In this document: positions 7,710-16,262 of the stretch, piece after piece
How the letters are laid out: each line of letters starts with the position of its first letter
How positions within the stretch are numbered: the stretch's first letter is position 1
Assembly (NCBI GenBank): GCA_002342065.1
Contig: DDPF01000008.1
Location: 1-28,199, forward strand
Length of the DNA: 28,199 nt
From: Bacteroidetes bacterium UBA2475
GTDB taxonomy: Bacteria > Bacteroidota > Bacteroidia > B-17B0 > Aurantibacillaceae
Direction of reading: 5' to 3'
Program-made: the position numbers and the translations under genes
The notes under the pieces: model-generated
The model's database searches: none
What the model was told of the DNA's origin: nothing
Seen by the model: the letters and a program-made list of their open reading frames with translations, nothing else

Positions 7710-9494
7710 ATGGAACCAAAATTTAATATAGACCGCCCTAAGATCAGTGATGAGGAGATTAAAAAGCACCAGAATTTTGAGCAACTCGTAAAACAATTCA
7801 AACAACAAAGTTTAAACAAAGCCAAACACGATAAAAGTTGGTGGAAGAGCAAAAAGGTCCGATACTCGGCCGTTATAGCGGGCGTCACCGTTATTTGCAC
7901 CATTACTTATTTAGCTTTATTTAAAAACGAATCAAAACAAAACACCACACATGAAACATTAATTACTCAAAACAACAACAAACAAAATACCCCAACAAAA
8001 AAGAATTTTATAAGCGAACCTTCGCAAAAATTAAAAGTAAACTACACTTCTTACAAAATAAATAACGCCAAAGGTGGTGAAATAAAACACCCTACTTCGT
8101 CGAAAATTAAAGTACCGGTAAATACATTTATAGACAAGAACGGAAAAGACATTATTGGTGATGTAACTATTGAGTACCGCGAGTTTCATGATGCAGCAGA
8201 TATTATTGCCTCAGGTATACCTATGGCCTACGACAGTGCCGGGAAAAAATACACTTTAGAAAGCGCCGGCATGTTTGATATTAAAGGAACACAGAACGGC
8301 GAACCTGTTTTTATAAAGAAAGATAAAAAAGTAGAAGTTGAGTTAGCTTCAGCCAATTCGGAAAATAAATTCAATCAATATTATTTAGATACCGTTGCTA
8401 AGAACTGGCAGTATCTTAAAAAAGATGACCAGCTAAGTGTTTTAAAAATTCAAAACAAATCACACGAAAAACCGAACGATATTGAGGCAAATCCTAAACT
8501 TCAAAATCTAAAAAATCAAATTGATGTTGTTATTCCTAAAAAAATAGACAGCGTAAAATTTGTTTACACGAAGAAGATAGACGCAATACCGAAAGCGAAA
8601 GAACCAGCAAAAATAAATAAACCAACACCTGGCCGCCCTACATTTTATTTAGAAGGTAGTTATAAAGAGTTTCCGGAACTTGCTGCTTTTGACAATATTA
8701 TTTTTGAAGTTGGTCCCGATAATAAAAATTACCGCCAGGAAATGCACGAAATTACCTGGAGCGATGTAAAAGTAAGCGAAGGTCCTGTTAAAGGAAAAAA
8801 CTATTTGCTAACCCTTACCTATCGCAAACAAGTTGAAAAATTAGTCGTATACCCTACCCTCACAGGTAACGACCTTGCAAAAGCAGAAAAAAAATACGAA
8901 CAAAAATTTAAAGATTACGAAAACCTTGTTGAGAAAAAACAAGTTGAAGAAAAACGTTTAATGGCTGAAATGGAAGCAAAACAAAAAGCTTACCTGGCCG
9001 AAATTAAAATGAAGCAGGAAGAATTTGATAAACAACGCGCCAAATTAATAGCAGAATTTAAACAAAAAGAACAAAACCAATTAGCATCCAACTTTAATGC
9101 TATGAGTCTGCAGACTAAGGCCACACGCCTTTTCAGCATCTCATCATTTGGCATCTTTAACTCAGATTGTCCGCACAGCGAGCCAACAGGTAAGACCATA
9201 ACACCGATGTTTGCTGTGAATGATCAAGGTTTACCAGTTAACCCGGATATTTTATATATGGTCGATCATAATACAAAAGTAGTTTACAACATTGCATTCA
9301 AAGATGGTTTTAAAATAACTTACGAGCCTAATAACAATTACTCTATTTGTATTTTCAGGAATAATAAATTATTTATTTGTAATAAAGATCAATTTAAAGC
9401 AACAACCAATAAAGACAGCAATAGATTTACCGTTACCGAATTGCCCGAAAACGCTGATAATTTGGTTGACTTTAAAAAAGCTCTTGAAATATGA
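7710..9494 (+). CDS. Single-pass membrane protein, probable anti-sigma or signal-sensing partner
   Basis: Of 594 residues, the first 50 are charged and cytoplasmic, one membrane helix follows at about 52-71 (YSAVIAGVTVICTITYLALF), and the remaining 520 should be periplasmic. Residues about 115-240 contain a domain seen in other Bacteroidota proteins (KIKVPVNTFIDKNGKDIIGD, YREFHDAADIIASGIPM). Residues about 390-455 are a strongly charged coiled coil (EKKQVEEKRLMAEMEAKQKA). A last beta-rich domain ends the protein. The position between an ECF sigma gene and a coupled downstream gene, and the N-in topology, suggest an anti-sigma or transmembrane sensor. No classic zinc anti-sigma HxxxCxxC motif is present, so this is inference. 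It could also be a structural envelope protein controlled by the sigma factor. Confidence 0.75.
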   Translation: MEPKFNIDRPKISDEEIKKHQNFEQLVKQFKQQSLNKAKHDKSWWKSKKVRYSAVIAGVTVICTITYLALFKNESKQNTTHETLITQNNNKQNTPTKKNFISEPSQKLKVNYTSYKINNAKGGEIKHPTSSKIKVPVNTFIDKNGKDIIGDVTIEYREFHDAADIIASGIPMAYDSAGKKYTLESAGMFDIKGTQNGEPVFIKKDKKVEVELASANSENKFNQYYLDTVAKNWQYLKKDDQLSVLKIQNKSHEKPNDIEANPKLQNLKNQIDVVIPKKIDSVKFVYTKKIDAIPKAKEPAKINKPTPGRPTFYLEGSYKEFPELAAFDNIIFEVGPDNKNYRQEMHEITWSDVKVSEGPVKGKNYLLTLTYRKQVEKLVVYPTLTGNDLAKAEKKYEQKFKDYENLVEKKQVEEKRLMAEMEAKQKAYLAEIKMKQEEFDKQRAKLIAEFKQKEQNQLASNFNAMSLQTKATRLFSISSFGIFNSDCPHSEPTGKTITPMFAVNDQGLPVNPDILYMVDHNTKVVYNIAFKDGFKITYEPNNNYSICIFRNNKLFICNKDQFKATTNKDSNRFTVTELPENADNLVDFKKALEI

Positions 9495-10273
9495 TAAACA
9501 AAAAATTTATTATCATTGCTGTAATTGCACTTTCATTTTCTTTCTCACTGAAAAAAGAAAAAAAATTCATTCCTCCCGGAACTGTTCAAATAACAGAAAA
9601 TTTTTTTGCAGATGAAACCGAGATCTCCAATTTTTCATGGCATGACTACGAATTTTGGACCAAAAAAAAGTATGGAAAAAACTCAAAAGAGCATTTGGCG
9701 ATGCTTCCCGACACCTTAGTTTGGAGACAACCAATTTCAAACAATGAACCTTATGTACAATATTATTATCGTCACCCGGCCTATAAAAATTTTCCGGTAG
9801 TTGGAATTTCTTACGAACAAACGCTTGCTTTTTGTAAATGGAGGACAGAACGTGTGAAAGAATTTTATTTTATTAAAAATAAAAAAGAAATAAATATCGA
9901 ATACCGCTTACCAACTAAGAAAGAATGGGAAATGATAAGCGATAACGGAACCGGAATTTTAGATAACAATGGTTACAACAAAAAAGGAATGATGCAATTA
10001 AACATTACAAGATTTCCACAGGATTCAATTTATACGAAGGATATAATGAATAAAGATGGTGATGTAACAGCACCTATATATTCGTATTGGAAAAATAATT
10101 TTGGACTATTCAATACCTTTGGAAATGTTGCCGAAATGATCAACGAAAAAGGCCTATCAAAAGGTGGTGGCTGGGCGAACCGATTGGAAGAATGCCGTGC
10201 CGGCAAGGAGATCCCCTACACCGCCCCAACAGCATGGCTTGGCTTTAGATGCGTTTGTGTTATAAATAAGTGA
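9491..10273 (+). CDS. SUMF1/formylglycine-generating-enzyme-like domain protein (GldJ/GldK type)
   Basis: The 260-residue protein starts inside the stop of the previous gene (ATGA overlap), implying translational coupling. A signal peptide or N-terminal anchor spans residues 1-20. The SUMF1 fold is recognised by ADETEISNFSWHDYEFW (40-56), FPVVGISYEQTLAFCKWRT (101-119), YRLPTKKEWE (138-147), FGNVAEMI (210-217), KGGGW (224-228) and LGFRCV (250-255). The paired catalytic cysteines of true formylglycine-generating enzymes are not evident, so it is likely non-catalytic, as in the gliding proteins GldJ and GldK. No lipobox cysteine is visible. Within the operon it probably acts in the periplasm alongside the membrane protein. 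Confidence 0.82.
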   Translation: MINKKFIIIAVIALSFSFSLKKEKKFIPPGTVQITENFFADETEISNFSWHDYEFWTKKKYGKNSKEHLAMLPDTLVWRQPISNNEPYVQYYYRHPAYKNFPVVGISYEQTLAFCKWRTERVKEFYFIKNKKEINIEYRLPTKKEWEMISDNGTGILDNNGYNKKGMMQLNITRFPQDSIYTKDIMNKDGDVTAPIYSYWKNNFGLFNTFGNVAEMINEKGLSKGGGWANRLEECRAGKEIPYTAPTAWLGFRCVCVINK

Positions 10274-10306
10274 AAAATCCGTCACTTTAAAATCTTTTTT
10301 TTGTAG

Positions 10307-10314
10307 TATATTTA
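10307..10314 (+). promoter_or_regulatory. Likely -7 element of gpmA
   Basis: TATATTTA matches TAnnTTTG except the last base and ends 9 bp before the gpmA start, so the leader would be only a few bases. No clear -33 TTTG is seen. Confidence 0.4.
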
Positions 10315-10323
10315 TGCCTTATT

Positions 10324-10929
10324 ATGGCACAATTAGTTATTTTCCGTCACGGACAAAGTACCTGGAATTTAGAGAACAAATTTACCGGATGGGTAGATGT
10401 TGATCTTACCCCAAAAGGAATTGAAGAAGCAAAGAACGCAGGCACAAAAATAAAAGGCTTTCGTTTTGATTACGCTTACGCTTCTGCTTTAAAGCGCGCA
10501 CAAAACACATTGGCAATTGCCTTAGAAACAGCAGGCCATCCGCCTTTGATCCCCTTTTTTCATAAAGCATTGAATGAACGTATGTATGGCGATCTGCAAG
10601 GCCTGGATAAAAGTGAAACAGAAAAAAAATACGGTCCTGAGCAGGTTAAGATCTGGCGCAGGAGTTTTGATGTACCGCCTCCAAATGGCGAAAGTTTAAA
10701 GGATACGGCAGCACGCGTTATCCCTTATTTTGAATCTGAAATTATTCCTAAACTAAAAGCAGGGAAAAATGTTGTAATTGCAGCGCATGGTAACAGCCTG
10801 CGTGCATTAATTATGTATTTAGAAAAAATGACGCCTGAACAGATCCTTGAATTTGAAATTGGTACCGGCCAGCCAAGGTTATATGAATTAGATAACGATC
10901 TAAAATTAATTTCAGCTAAAAATTTATAA
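10324..10929 (+). CDS. gpmA: 2,3-bisphosphoglycerate-dependent phosphoglycerate mutase
   Basis: The enzyme interconverts 3- and 2-phosphoglycerate in glycolysis and gluconeogenesis. The phospho-acceptor motif FRHGQSTWN includes His9. NKFTGWVDVDLTPKG, Glu85 in NERMYGDLQGL and the second catalytic His155 in AAHGNSLRAL are all present. At 201 residues it is about 50 shorter than E. coli GpmA, mainly at the C-terminal tail and one loop, a short form often seen in other phyla. It opens a cluster in which the next gene begins 2 bp after its stop. Confidence 0.95.
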   Translation: MAQLVIFRHGQSTWNLENKFTGWVDVDLTPKGIEEAKNAGTKIKGFRFDYAYASALKRAQNTLAIALETAGHPPLIPFFHKALNERMYGDLQGLDKSETEKKYGPEQVKIWRRSFDVPPPNGESLKDTAARVIPYFESEIIPKLKAGKNVVIAAHGNSLRALIMYLEKMTPEQILEFEIGTGQPRLYELDNDLKLISAKNL

Positions 10930-10931
10930 TC

Positions 10932-11396
10932 ATGCAACAACAATTTTTAAGCGGAGATAGTAAAGTAATTGCAGTTGATTTTGACGGAACAATTGTAGAA
11001 CATAAACACCCTGCAATAGGCAAAGAAATGTTGTTTGCATTTTCAACACTTAAAGCTTTACAAAAAAAAGGACATAAATTAATTTTGTGGACCATTAGAA
11101 CAGGTTCTTTGTTGGATGAGGCTGTTGAATATTGTAAAAAGAACGGTGTAGAGTTTTACGCTGTAAATAGAAATTATCCTGAAGAAGAAACAACCGAAAA
11201 AATATCAAGAAAAGTAAATGCAGATGTGTTTATTGACGATCGTGCTATTGGTGGTTTTATTGGCTGGAGCGAAGTGTGGCAAACCTTGCATCCTGAAGGT
11301 GGCGAATTTTCGCACCAGTTAAAAAATTCTGAAGCGCACCACAACTATAAAAAAAGCGAAGGTTCTATTTTTAAAAAATTATTCGGTTCAAAATGA
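10932..11396 (+). CDS. HAD-superfamily hydrolase (BT0820-like)
   Basis: The 154-residue protein carries HAD motif I VDFDGTIVEH (Asp16 nucleophile, Asp18), motif II LWTIRTG (Thr54) and motif IV VFIDDRAIGG (Asp102, Asp103). There is no cap domain, and length and motifs resemble the small Bacteroides hydrolase BT0820. The substrate is unknown. The gene sits 2 bp after gpmA and overlaps map by 4 bp (ATGA), so all three are very likely cotranscribed. The last 30 residues are His/Lys-rich and look disordered. Confidence 0.85.
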   Translation: MQQQFLSGDSKVIAVDFDGTIVEHKHPAIGKEMLFAFSTLKALQKKGHKLILWTIRTGSLLDEAVEYCKKNGVEFYAVNRNYPEEETTEKISRKVNADVFIDDRAIGGFIGWSEVWQTLHPEGGEFSHQLKNSEAHHNYKKSEGSIFKKLFGSK

Positions 11397-12184
11397 TCTA
11401 TTTAAAAACACGCGAAGAAATTGAATTAATGCGCGAGTCGGCCCTGATGGTTTCTCGCACATTAGCTATTATTGCAAGGGAAGTTAAACCTGGTGTTGAG
11501 CCAGCCAATTTGGATAAACTGGCCGAAGAATTTATTCGCGATAATGGCGGTGTGCCTGCGTTTAAAGGATATGGTCACAAGAGCAATCCTTTTCCCGCTA
11601 CACTCTGCATTTCTATTAACGAAGCCGTTGTACATGGTATTCCCACAAAAAAACCATTGGTAGAAGGTGATATTATCTCTGTAGACTGTGGTGTAAAAAA
11701 GAATGGTTATTATGGCGATCATGCCTACACCTTTGCTGTGGGCGAAATAAAACCCGAGCTTCAAAAATTAATTGATGTTACAAAAGAAAGTTTGTATTTA
11801 GGAATAGAACAAATGGTAAGCGGTAACCGTGTGGGCGATATTAGTTTTGCCATACAACAACATGCCGAAAAAAATGGTTTTGGTGTTGTGAGGGAATTGG
11901 TGGGACATGGTCTTGGCAAAAACTTACACGAAGAGCCAGAAGTTCCTAATTATGGTAAACGTGGCGATGGTCCTAAATTAAAAGAAGGAATGGTTTTGGC
12001 CATTGAACCAATGATAAATTTTGGAACTAAAAATATTAAACAATTAAAAGACGGCTGGACAATTATAACTGCCGACGGAAAACCCAGTGCGCATTTTGAG
12101 CATGATGTAGCTATAGTTGATGGTAAACCTGAAATTTTAAGCTCTTATGTAATTATCGAAGAGGCCTTAGCTTCTGTAAAATAA
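11393..12184 (+). CDS. map: Methionine aminopeptidase, type I
   Basis: Map removes the initiator methionine from nascent proteins. All metal and catalytic residues of the family are visible: His81 (VVHGIP), Asp98 (SVDCG), Asp109 (YYGDHAYTF), His172 (GHGLGKNLHE), Glu205 (AIEPMINF) and Glu236 (HFEHDVAI). At 263 residues with no N-terminal extension it is a type Ia enzyme. Its ATG overlaps the stop of the HAD gene, showing translational coupling, and the EEP-family gene follows after about 58 bp. Confidence 0.97.
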   Translation: MIYLKTREEIELMRESALMVSRTLAIIAREVKPGVEPANLDKLAEEFIRDNGGVPAFKGYGHKSNPFPATLCISINEAVVHGIPTKKPLVEGDIISVDCGVKKNGYYGDHAYTFAVGEIKPELQKLIDVTKESLYLGIEQMVSGNRVGDISFAIQQHAEKNGFGVVRELVGHGLGKNLHEEPEVPNYGKRGDGPKLKEGMVLAIEPMINFGTKNIKQLKDGWTIITADGKPSAHFEHDVAIVDGKPEILSSYVIIEEALASVK

Positions 12185-12242
12185 GACCGCCATATCAGTT
12201 TTCGGAAAAATATCCATTAAAGAGTTACGCGAAAGAATTACA

Positions 12243-13355
12243 TTGCGCGAACAGCGAAAACTTTCTTTGTTCAATAAAATTATGCTGTGGCTGCATTATT
12301 TTATTATTGTAAGCTTACTAATTGCAGTAGCCGCAAAATACATTTCGCCCCTACTCTTTTGGTTACCTGCATTTTTTGGTTTAGCCTATCCTTTTTTATT
12401 TTTATTAAATCTATTATTTGTTTTTTATTGGTTGGTACAATTTAAACCCGCAATTACTTTTGGTTTAATTGCTCTGCTTATAAGTATACCAACAGCTTAC
12501 AGGTATGTACAAATAAGTTCTCCAACAAAATCAGAAGCAAAACAAATAAAAGTTACTTCATACAATTGTATGTTGTTTGATCTTTATACCTGGAAAAAAC
12601 AAAAAGAGAACCGCAACAGGATCTTAAATAACCTTGCCGAGATAGAGCCCGATATTTTATGTTTACAAGAATTCTATACTTCAGAGAGTACATACATCTT
12701 TAACGCTTATAATAATATTGATACACTAACTTCATTATTAAACATGCCTTATCATCACACTGAGTACACAACAACGCTTCGTGAAACCGATCATTGGGGC
12801 GTGGCAACCTTTAGTAAATATCCTATCATTAACAAAGGTAAGATCATCTTTAAAACACGATCAAACAACATCTGTATTTTCTCTGATCTTATAATTGATA
12901 AAGATACAGTGAGGGTTTACAATGTACATTTTCAATCCATTAGCTTTAGTAAGGGCGATAATAAATTTTTAGATGATGTTATCTCAGAAAAGAACGCAGA
13001 AGATGAAGTAGCGAACAGTAAAAATATTTTAAGACGGTTAAAGCGTGCTTTTACAAAACGCACCAAACAAGTTGATATGGTTGTAACACATATGAAAACC
13101 TGCAGGCATAAAATAATTTTGTGTGGCGATTTTAATGATACTCCGGCCTCTTATGCCTACCAGCAACTTTCTAAACAATTACGCGATGCCTTTGTTGAGA
13201 AAGGTACCGGCTTTGGAAAGACTTACGCAGGTAAATGGCCACAATTTAGAATAGATTATATTTTACACGATAAAAAATTAAAATGCCTTAATTATAAACG
13301 AAATGATGAAACATTTACCGATCACTTTGCAATTACGGCCTATCTTCAAAAATAA
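12243..13355 (+). CDS. Membrane-anchored endonuclease/exonuclease/phosphatase (EEP) family protein
   Basis: The N-terminus has two or three membrane helices (LHYFIIVSLLIAVAAKYI, LLFWLPAFFGLAYPFLFLLN, ITFGLIALLISIPTAYR), followed by an EEP catalytic domain from about residue 100. Motifs are SYNCMLFD, DILCLQEFY (catalytic Glu), VYNVHFQS, ILCGDFNDTPAS and the final TDHFAI with the catalytic His. The family cleaves phosphodiester or phosphate-ester bonds in nucleic acids or lipids; the substrate is not known here. The start is uncertain: TTG at 12243 is used, ATG at 12282 would begin right before the first helix, and the frame is open back to 12180 without another ATG. It lies downstream of map in the same direction. 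Confidence 0.85.
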   Translation: MREQRKLSLFNKIMLWLHYFIIVSLLIAVAAKYISPLLFWLPAFFGLAYPFLFLLNLLFVFYWLVQFKPAITFGLIALLISIPTAYRYVQISSPTKSEAKQIKVTSYNCMLFDLYTWKKQKENRNRILNNLAEIEPDILCLQEFYTSESTYIFNAYNNIDTLTSLLNMPYHHTEYTTTLRETDHWGVATFSKYPIINKGKIIFKTRSNNICIFSDLIIDKDTVRVYNVHFQSISFSKGDNKFLDDVISEKNAEDEVANSKNILRRLKRAFTKRTKQVDMVVTHMKTCRHKIILCGDFNDTPASYAYQQLSKQLRDAFVEKGTGFGKTYAGKWPQFRIDYILHDKKLKCLNYKRNDETFTDHFAITAYLQK

Positions 13356-13408
13356 AATTTGAAAATCAGCTTTTTCATTATACATTAGATAACTAAAAAA
13401 CAAACTCT

Positions 13409-14008
13409 ATGATAAACAAAATTATTTTTTCCTTGATCGCTGTTATTTTTCTTAGTTCGTGTGCTAATAAATTCAGCTTAACCAAACGTAAATATACTAA
13501 GGGTTATTATTTTGCTTCGTCAAAGAATAATTCTTCAGGCAAAAAAGAAAATGAGCAGAAAGAAGTTGTTGCAAAACATTTAAGCAAAAAGAACTCAGCC
13601 CTTCCAGTTGAATCATCTTCTGCTATTGAAATTAAGAATGAGCCTGTAATAGCGTTTACAAACGTTGAGATGCATGCGGTAAAATACGTAGCAACAAAAA
13701 AATCAACTTCAAACATTATCGCTTCTGCAAAAGCCAAAGAACAATTCACATCAAAACCCCAAATAAAAGCTGTTGCAAAAGAACAACCACTTAATAAAGA
13801 ATTGCAAAAAAAGGGTTCAAGTGATGCTAATTTTGTATTAATGGTTATTTTATGTTTTTTTCCATTTATTAACCTTATCCCGGTTTATTTACATGATGGC
13901 AAGAAAGTTACACTTAATTTTATTATCACGCTTATACTTGACTTTACATGGGTTTTAGGCGTTGTATATGCACTTTTGGTGATATTAGATGTTGTTGATC
14001 TTGCCTAA
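13409..14008 (+). CDS. Lipoprotein with C-terminal YqaE/Pmp3-like membrane domain
   Basis: The 199-residue protein has a lipoprotein signal with lipobox LSSC (Cys18), then a Lys/Ser-rich linker of about 110 residues that opens with SLTKRKYTKGYYF. At about 145-199 two membrane segments form a Pmp3/YqaE-like hairpin (ILCFFPFINLIPVYLHDGKK, FIITLILDFTWVLGVVYALLVI). Pmp3 proteins are normally about 55-residue membrane peptides linked to salt and cold stress; Bacteroidota often carry this longer lipoprotein form. The combination of an N-terminal lipid anchor and a C-terminal membrane hairpin is unusual in topology. It stands as a single gene. Confidence 0.8.
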   Translation: MINKIIFSLIAVIFLSSCANKFSLTKRKYTKGYYFASSKNNSSGKKENEQKEVVAKHLSKKNSALPVESSSAIEIKNEPVIAFTNVEMHAVKYVATKKSTSNIIASAKAKEQFTSKPQIKAVAKEQPLNKELQKKGSSDANFVLMVILCFFPFINLIPVYLHDGKKVTLNFIITLILDFTWVLGVVYALLVILDVVDLA

Positions 14009-14083
14009 CATAACTTAAAGCTAAATCAATATAGCCTGTTATTAATTTGGTGAATTTTAACTTTTAAACCGAATTAAATGTCT

Positions 14084-14091
14084 TATATTTA
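14084..14091 (+). promoter_or_regulatory. Likely -7 element for the Lys/Cys-rich peptide gene
   Basis: TATATTTA matches TAnnTTTG in all but the last base. It lies downstream of an upstream in-frame ATG at 14078 and 28 bp before the ATG at 14120, which favours the latter as the real start. No -33 element is evident. Confidence 0.4.
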
Positions 14092-14119
14092 CAGTATTAA
14101 CTCGTTAAAAATCCAGACA

Positions 14120-14353
14120 ATGAAAAAATTATTTTTAATGGCAGCTTTCGCCGGTTTATTAGGAAGCACAGCTGTTGCCAACAATAAAGAAGGTGACGAC
14201 AAAGATAAAAAAGCAAAAAAAGAATGTTGCAAAAAAGGCGAAGGTAAATCTTGTGCCGGTGAGAAAAAAGAAACCTGTGCTAAAGGTGAAAAATCTTGCT
14301 GCAAAAAGAATACTGAAGCTTCTGCTGAAACAAAAGCAGACGAAAAAAAATAA
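14120..14353 (+). CDS. Small secreted Lys/Cys-rich protein
   Basis: The product has 77 residues. A signal peptide (MKKLFLMAAFAGLLGSTAVA) is followed by a mature part of about 55 residues dominated by Lys, Glu and Cys, with KECCKKGEG, SCAGEKKETC and KSCCKKN. Six cysteines occur as two CC pairs and two singles between lysines, which could bind metal or form disulfides in the periplasm. An upstream in-frame ATG at 14078 would place extra residues before the signal peptide and is rejected. A strong terminator follows directly, so it is its own transcription unit. No family is recognised. Confidence 0.72.
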   Translation: MKKLFLMAAFAGLLGSTAVANNKEGDDKDKKAKKECCKKGEGKSCAGEKKETCAKGEKSCCKKNTEASAETKADEKK

Positions 14354-14377
14354 TCTGTAATTCGTTACAAAAAAATT

Positions 14378-14408
14378 AAACCCTTTCCGTTTCCGGAAAG
14401 GGTTTTTT
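14378..14408 (+). terminator. Rho-independent terminator
   Basis: A 12-bp perfect stem AAACCCTTTCCG / CGGAAAGGGTTT with a TTTC loop runs directly into a TTTTTT tract, 24 bp after the stop of the Lys/Cys-rich protein gene. Confidence 0.93.
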
Positions 14409-14422
14409 ATTTAGATATTTTT

Positions 14423-14499
14423 GCCACTAATTGCACTAATTTCGCAAAACGCATTTGATTATTGAAGGCCCATTTAGTGGAATTTGTGAAATTGGTGGC
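14423..14499. repeat. Intergenic palindrome built of 9-bp CACTAATT units (copy A)
   Basis: The left arm (14423-14448) begins GCCACTAATTGCACTAATTT and shows CACTAATT at 14425 and 14434, with a degenerate third unit at 14443. The right arm (14474-14499) ends GAAATTGGTGGC. Its reverse complement aligns to the left arm over 26 positions with six mismatches. The element resembles those at 16366 and 21630. Confidence 0.7.
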
Positions 14500-14611
14500 T
14501 ATTTAAGTTTTACAATTACAATGATACTTCCACTGCCCCATTTTCATCCCCCTTTAAGGGGTATTTTACTAAAATGTTGTTAAACGGTCTGTAATTCGTC
14601 AATGTAAATTA

Positions 14612-14619
14612 TATCTTTG
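14612..14619 (+). promoter_or_regulatory. -7 element of the S8 protease gene
   Basis: TATCTTTG is a perfect TAnnTTTG match ending 22 bp before the ATG at 14642. No TTTG is found at the usual -33 spacing. Confidence 0.5.
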
Positions 14620-14641
14620 TTTAACCTTAATTATATCTTAA

Positions 14642-16252
14642 ATGAAACAGTTTTTTTTATCAGTAGCGCTCCTATCCACTTTATTCTTTAATGCGCAGGA
14701 GAAACGCCCTGACAATTGGTTTAACATGGATCCTACTAACGACAAAATGAATGGCGTTAGTTCCGAAAGAACTTACCAGGAATTACTTAAAGACAAAAAA
14801 TCTACAACTGTAATTGTTGGTGTTATAGATAGTGGTGTTGATTATGAGCATGAAGATCTTAAAGGTGTAATGTGGACCAACCCAAAAGAGATCGCCGCTA
14901 ATGGTATAGATGATGATAAGAACGGCTACATAGATGATATACATGGTTGGAATTTTTTAGGTGGAAAAGACGGAAAGAATGTAGACGGAGAAAATCTTGA
15001 AATGACACGCCTGATGCGTAAAATGAAACCAAAGTTTGAAGGAAAAGCAGAAACCGATTTTAAAACTAAAGAAGATAAAAAAGAATTTAAATTATACCAA
15101 CAGATAAAAGAAGATTACGCTAAAACAAAAGATAAATTTGAAGGCGCATATAACCAATATAAATTTTTATACGAAGGCTTAACTGCTTTAAATAAAAATG
15201 CTAAAGCACAATTAAATCTGGAAGCTATTGATCCAATAGCCTTACAAAAATTTGAGCCGAAAGAAAGAAGTGATAAACAAATGAAAATGGTTGGCCTCGC
15301 CATGTTTAAAGGCTCTCCTGCAAAAAACCTAGATGAATCCATTAAAGAAATTGAAGAAGGTTACGAGCAATTTAAAACATACGTTGAATGCGGTTTAAAT
15401 ATGGATTATGATCCTCGTAGTATTATTGGTGATGATTATAACAACCCTTACGATAAAAATTACGGTAATCCTGATTGCAAAGGCCCTAATAGTTTTCACG
15501 GCACACACGTTGCTGGTATTATTGGCGCATCAAGAAAGAACGGCATTGGAATGGATGGTGTTGCAGCAGATGTACAAATAATGGCTATACGCTGCGTACC
15601 TGCGGGCGACGAACGCGATAAAGATGTTGCCAATGCTATAAGATACGCGGTTGATAATGGTGCTACCATTGTGAATATGAGTTTTGGAAAAAAATACAGT
15701 TGGGATAAAAAAGTGGTTGATGATGCTGTAAAATATGCCGAAAGCAAAGGTGTATTATTAATGCACGCTGCCGGTAACGATCACACAGATATTGATGAAG
15801 TAGTACATTACCCTTGTAAAAAATATGAAAATGGTGATATGGCCTCCAACTTTATGGATGTAGGTGCTTTAAACTGGCAACCGGGCGATAAAATAGTTGC
15901 AACCTTTTCTAACTACGGAAAAAAAACTGTAGATATTTTTGCACCGGGAGTTGATATTTATTCAACTGTACCCGAAGGCGGTTATAAAGATGCCAGTGGA
16001 ACAAGTATGGCAACCCCTGTGGCTTGCGGTGTAGCGGCTGTTTTAAAATCGTATTACCCTACTTTAACGCCTCAGCAACTTAAAAAGATCTTAATTAAAA
16101 GCAGTATTAAAACTTATAAAAGCGAAAAAGTAATTAAGCCGGGTTCTACAACTGAAACTATAAAGTTTGATAAACTTGGTAAGAACGGCGGTATTGTAAA
16201 TTTATTTGAAGCTGTTAAAATGGCTGAGAAGTTTACAAAGACAAAAACCTAA
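14642..16252 (+). CDS. Secreted S8 (subtilisin-like) serine protease
   Basis: The 536-residue protein has a signal peptide (MKQFFLSVALLSTLFFNAQ) and an intact subtilase catalytic set: Asp63 in VGVIDSGVDYEHEDL, His286 in SFHGTHVAGIIG, oxyanion Asn379 in AAGND and Ser455 in GTSMATPVACG. Between Asp and His lies an insert of about 150 residues (about 115-270), rich in charged helices, much longer than in bacterial subtilisins and typical of one Bacteroidota S8 group. There is no inhibitor-type propeptide domain and no T9SS sorting domain at the C-terminus (ending EKFTKTKT), so it is probably periplasmic or released by another route. It is a single gene with its own promoter. Confidence 0.93.
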   Translation: MKQFFLSVALLSTLFFNAQEKRPDNWFNMDPTNDKMNGVSSERTYQELLKDKKSTTVIVGVIDSGVDYEHEDLKGVMWTNPKEIAANGIDDDKNGYIDDIHGWNFLGGKDGKNVDGENLEMTRLMRKMKPKFEGKAETDFKTKEDKKEFKLYQQIKEDYAKTKDKFEGAYNQYKFLYEGLTALNKNAKAQLNLEAIDPIALQKFEPKERSDKQMKMVGLAMFKGSPAKNLDESIKEIEEGYEQFKTYVECGLNMDYDPRSIIGDDYNNPYDKNYGNPDCKGPNSFHGTHVAGIIGASRKNGIGMDGVAADVQIMAIRCVPAGDERDKDVANAIRYAVDNGATIVNMSFGKKYSWDKKVVDDAVKYAESKGVLLMHAAGNDHTDIDEVVHYPCKKYENGDMASNFMDVGALNWQPGDKIVATFSNYGKKTVDIFAPGVDIYSTVPEGGYKDASGTSMATPVACGVAAVLKSYYPTLTPQQLKKILIKSSIKTYKSEKVIKPGSTTETIKFDKLGKNGGIVNLFEAVKMAEKFTKTKT

Positions 16253-16262
16253 GCCTTTTTAA

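Noticed and set aside
7344..7903. Minus-strand frames opposite the sigma and membrane protein genes
   Set aside because: They lie opposite well-supported genes and show no family features.
9491..10273. True formylglycine-generating enzyme
   Set aside because: The catalytic cysteine pair is not evident and no sulfatase gene is nearby; the fold alone is supported.
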